Below are positions 62,283-64,000 of a stretch of 64,000 bases of DNA, piece by piece. Each line of letters opens with the position of its first letter. Position 1 is the first letter of the stretch. The DNA is from Oscillospiraceae bacterium (GTDB lineage: Bacteria; Bacillota; Clostridia; Oscillospirales; CAG-272), in assembly GCA_015064355.1 (NCBI GenBank), contig SVSJ01000010.1, positions 1-64,000 on the forward strand, written 5' to 3'. The notes below the pieces were generated by a model. It was not told the origin of the DNA, searched no databases, and saw only the letters and a list, made by a program, of their open reading frames with translations. Position numbers and translations under genes: made by a program.

Positions 62283-62311
62283 ATGTATATATCAAATTAT
62301 CGGAGTCCGTT

Positions 62312-63154
62312 GTGAAATCCAAAATTTATTTCATTAATTCTGCAGTTTCATATATAAAAAAGATAATCCGCCAGATAAACGATGACAAGGTGACTGTATA
62401 CGCAGGTCAGGCCGCCTTGTTTGTCATTATTTCATCGGTGCCGTTTATATCTTTGCTTTTTACACTTTTCAGTATAATCCTACCCGGAAAAAATCCGGGA
62501 GACGGGATAATGGAGCTGCCTCTATCAAGCAGCACCATGGCCTTGCTCGACAATGTATCAAAGGAGCTTGTGTCAGCCCCCGGTGTTTCTCTGTTGTCCT
62601 TGTCTGCGCTGACCACCTTGTGGAGTGCCTCTCGCGGGATCGCGTCTATTCGCCGTGGAGTCGAGACCGTGTATAGCGCAGACAGCCCGGCAGGATACGT
62701 CAGGCACAGGTTCATCTCAATAATCAGCACCCTCATATTTATTGGACTTATCGCTGCGGTGGTTGCTCTGTTTTTGTTTGATACGGTTCTTGCGAGAATC
62801 TTCGGAGATCGTATCGGCATAACTTTCATGAAGCTGCGCACGCCTCTGTTTCTTTTGGCTCTGACCGTGTTCTTTACTTCAATATACTATTCTGTCAGCA
62901 AGCGAAGTCCGCACGTAAAGCATAGCGTTCTCAGCCACGTTCCCGGTGCCGTTTTTTCCTCCCTGGGTTGGGTCGTTTTCTCGTATTTCTACTCCATCTA
63001 TATCGAAAACTTCCCGGGAGCCACCTATATCTACGGCAGTCTCGCCGCAGTTTGTCTCATAATGCTTTGGATATACTTCTGCATGATAATTCTCTTGCTT
63101 GGGGCAGAGGTCAATAAAATATACTTCGCGGCAAAGCAGGCATCAAATAAATAA
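62312..63154 (+). CDS. YihY/BrkB-family membrane protein
   Basis: 280-residue polytopic membrane protein, starting at a GTG (62312) six bases after GGAG. About six helices (for example LFVIISSVPFISLLFTLFSI and a final VCLIMLWIYFCMIILLLGAEV). Family features are the N-terminal VYAGQAALFVIISSVPF, LWSASRGIASIRRGVETVY and the closing YGSLAAVCLIMLWIYFCM-GAEVN. The molecular role is not established; an old link with RNase BN was withdrawn. It is monocistronic. Confidence 0.9.
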   Translation: MKSKIYFINSAVSYIKKIIRQINDDKVTVYAGQAALFVIISSVPFISLLFTLFSIILPGKNPGDGIMELPLSSSTMALLDNVSKELVSAPGVSLLSLSALTTLWSASRGIASIRRGVETVYSADSPAGYVRHRFISIISTLIFIGLIAAVVALFLFDTVLARIFGDRIGITFMKLRTPLFLLALTVFFTSIYYSVSKRSPHVKHSVLSHVPGAVFSSLGWVVFSYFYSIYIENFPGATYIYGSLAAVCLIMLWIYFCMIILLLGAEVNKIYFAAKQASNK

Positions 63155-63157
63155 ATC

Positions 63158-63199
63158 AATAAGTGAGGTAACCCGGTTGGGCAATATACCTCACTTATT
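63158..63199. terminator. Bidirectional terminator between yihY and mltG
   Basis: AATAAGTGAGGTA (63158-63170) and TACCTCACTTATT (63187-63199) form a perfect 13-bp stem between convergent genes. Confidence 0.85.
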
Positions 63200-63209
63200 T
63201 ATATTTTCA

Positions 63210-64000
63210 TCAGTTTGCGGGAACGTTCTGCTGGGACTGTGCCGCCTGATTTCTGAACTTCTCAATTATGGCATCGTGCTCGGCCTTTGTCTCGGAGAAA
63301 TAAGTCGTGCCGCCGTATGCGTAGAAGAAGTAGTAGTTGGTTTCATTAGGCAAAAGGGCCGCAAGCATAGCGCTGGCAGAGGGGTTCGCAATGGGACCCG
63401 GGGTAAGTCCGTCAAACTTGTAGGTGTTGTAAGGACTGTCGTAATTCAAGTTAACGTCACGCTCACCTGTTTCGTGGTGAATCGCATAAACAACAGTCGC
63501 GTCACTTTCAAGCTTCGGAAATACCCAAGGATTATTAAGTCTGTTGTGGAATACGGAGGAGACTTTGAAGAACTCCGCAGAGTTTGCCGCCTCTTTTTCG
63601 ATTATGGAGGCAAGGGTAACGATCTCGTCTACCGTGTATCCCATCATTGCACACTGTTCTCTGTGTTCCTTGGTGAATATCTGACCGAATCTCTTGAGGA
63701 GCTTGTTAATAACGGTCTTTTCGCTGGAGCTCTTGTAGAAATCGTAAGTGTCTGGGAACAAGTATCCGTCGAGACGATAGATTCTGGACTCGTTGATACC
63801 GTTTGCTTCAAGCTCTTCAATGAACCAGTAATTATACTCGCCGTTTTCGATTGCATCAACGAATCCGTCTCTTGTACCAATACCGTTAGAAACAAACAGA
63901 TCAATGATCTCGTCAGTTGTAAATCCCTCGGGTATGGTTATGCGGATGGTTCCGTAGTCGATCTTCTCCTTGAATTCAGCAAGGAGGAAGGAGTAGTTCA
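63210..64000 (-). CDS. mltG: Endolytic murein transglycosylase MltG (N-terminus beyond window)
   Basis: Membrane-anchored lytic transglycosylase that cuts nascent glycan strands and ends their growth. About 263 codons are present, open to base 64000, and the N-terminal membrane helix is outside. The LysM-like part (RITIPEGFTTDEIIDLFVSN) leads into LDGYLFPDTYDFY, and the catalytic region has ASIIEKEAANSAEF with the active Glu, then FHNRL, LESDATVVYAI, SPYNTYKFDGLTPGPIANP and the end of the fold FYFFYAYGGTTYFS-like YYFFYAYGGTTYFS. The C-terminus is a short Gln/Asn-rich tail. Confidence 0.93.
   Translation of the reverse strand, partial: NYSFLLAEFKEKIDYGTIRITIPEGFTTDEIIDLFVSNGIGTRDGFVDAIENGEYNYWFIEELEANGINESRIYRLDGYLFPDTYDFYKSSSEKTVINKLLKRFGQIFTKEHREQCAMMGYTVDEIVTLASIIEKEAANSAEFFKVSSVFHNRLNNPWVFPKLESDATVVYAIHHETGERDVNLNYDSPYNTYKFDGLTPGPIANPSASAMLAALLPNETNYYFFYAYGGTTYFSETKAEHDAIIEKFRNQAAQSQQNVPAN

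Overview
The window is chromosomal DNA from a low-to-mid GC Gram-positive anaerobe of class Clostridia. An Oscillospirales or similar gut lineage is my best guess, but the order is not resolved. The reasons are strong TTGACA-17-TATAAT promoters and AGGAGG ribosome sites, a classical dcw cluster, the miaB-ylbF-mutS-mutL order known from Bacillus, gatCAB, mini-RNase III and a BlaR1/BlaI pair. Most of the window is ordinary housekeeping DNA; four small stretches are accessory.

Layout. 1-7.5 kb: a partial XRE/TPR regulator, an unknown membrane protein, trpS, a SorE-like sugar-phosphate dehydrogenase and a BlaR1-like/BlaI pair. 7.5-12.1 kb: a long structured leader RNA followed by translationally coupled potABCD (polyamine uptake). 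12.2-16 kb: an MreB-family gene, a self-regulated ECF sigma factor with a C-terminal domain, a two-gene XRE/membrane-protein cassette flanked by copies of the rpsT 3' end, and rpsT. 16.4-22.5 kb: an apgM-like enzyme (possible homoserine kinase), lepB, rbgA, rnhB, yraN, thrC and a phosphoesterase. 22.6-26.1 kb: tig-clpP-clpX. 26.2-27.6 kb: tRNA-Leu(GAG), then an XRE-methyltransferase gene lying between extra copies of the tRNA 3' end. 27.7-39.9 kb: apbE, miaB, ylbF, mutS, an esterase-like gene, mutL, tgt, lplA, pheA. 39.9-42.1 kb (minus strand): hom, an ACT protein and mrnC. 42.3-43.5 kb: an AT-rich island with a GNAT acetyltransferase, a four-helix-bundle pseudogene and a hairpin array. 43.5-57.8 kb (minus): the dcw cluster mraZ-rsmH-ftsL-pbp-murE-murF-mraY-ftsW-murG-ftsQ-ftsZ, without murC, murD or ftsA. 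58.2-62.2 kb (minus): nfo-gatC-gatA-gatB. Then yihY and a partial mltG.

How genes work together. The dcw block makes and polymerises lipid II and builds the divisome, with MraZ probably controlling its own promoter. ClpP, ClpX and trigger factor form a folding and proteolysis unit. hom, the ACT protein, thrC and possibly the apgM-like enzyme form the threonine branch. The pot genes import polyamines under an apparently RNA-controlled leader.

The most noteworthy signals are: (1) the ~300-nt potA leader, where the 5' end is perfectly complementary over 10 nt to the potA ribosome-binding region and a predicted pseudoknot touches the Shine-Dalgarno; (2) the 43.3-43.5 kb hairpin ladder, whose 9-nt spacers occur in one orientation on the left and as reverse complements on the right, next to a four-helix-bundle gene broken by one TAA; (3) two small regulator cassettes bounded by duplicated 3' ends of rpsT and tRNA-Leu.
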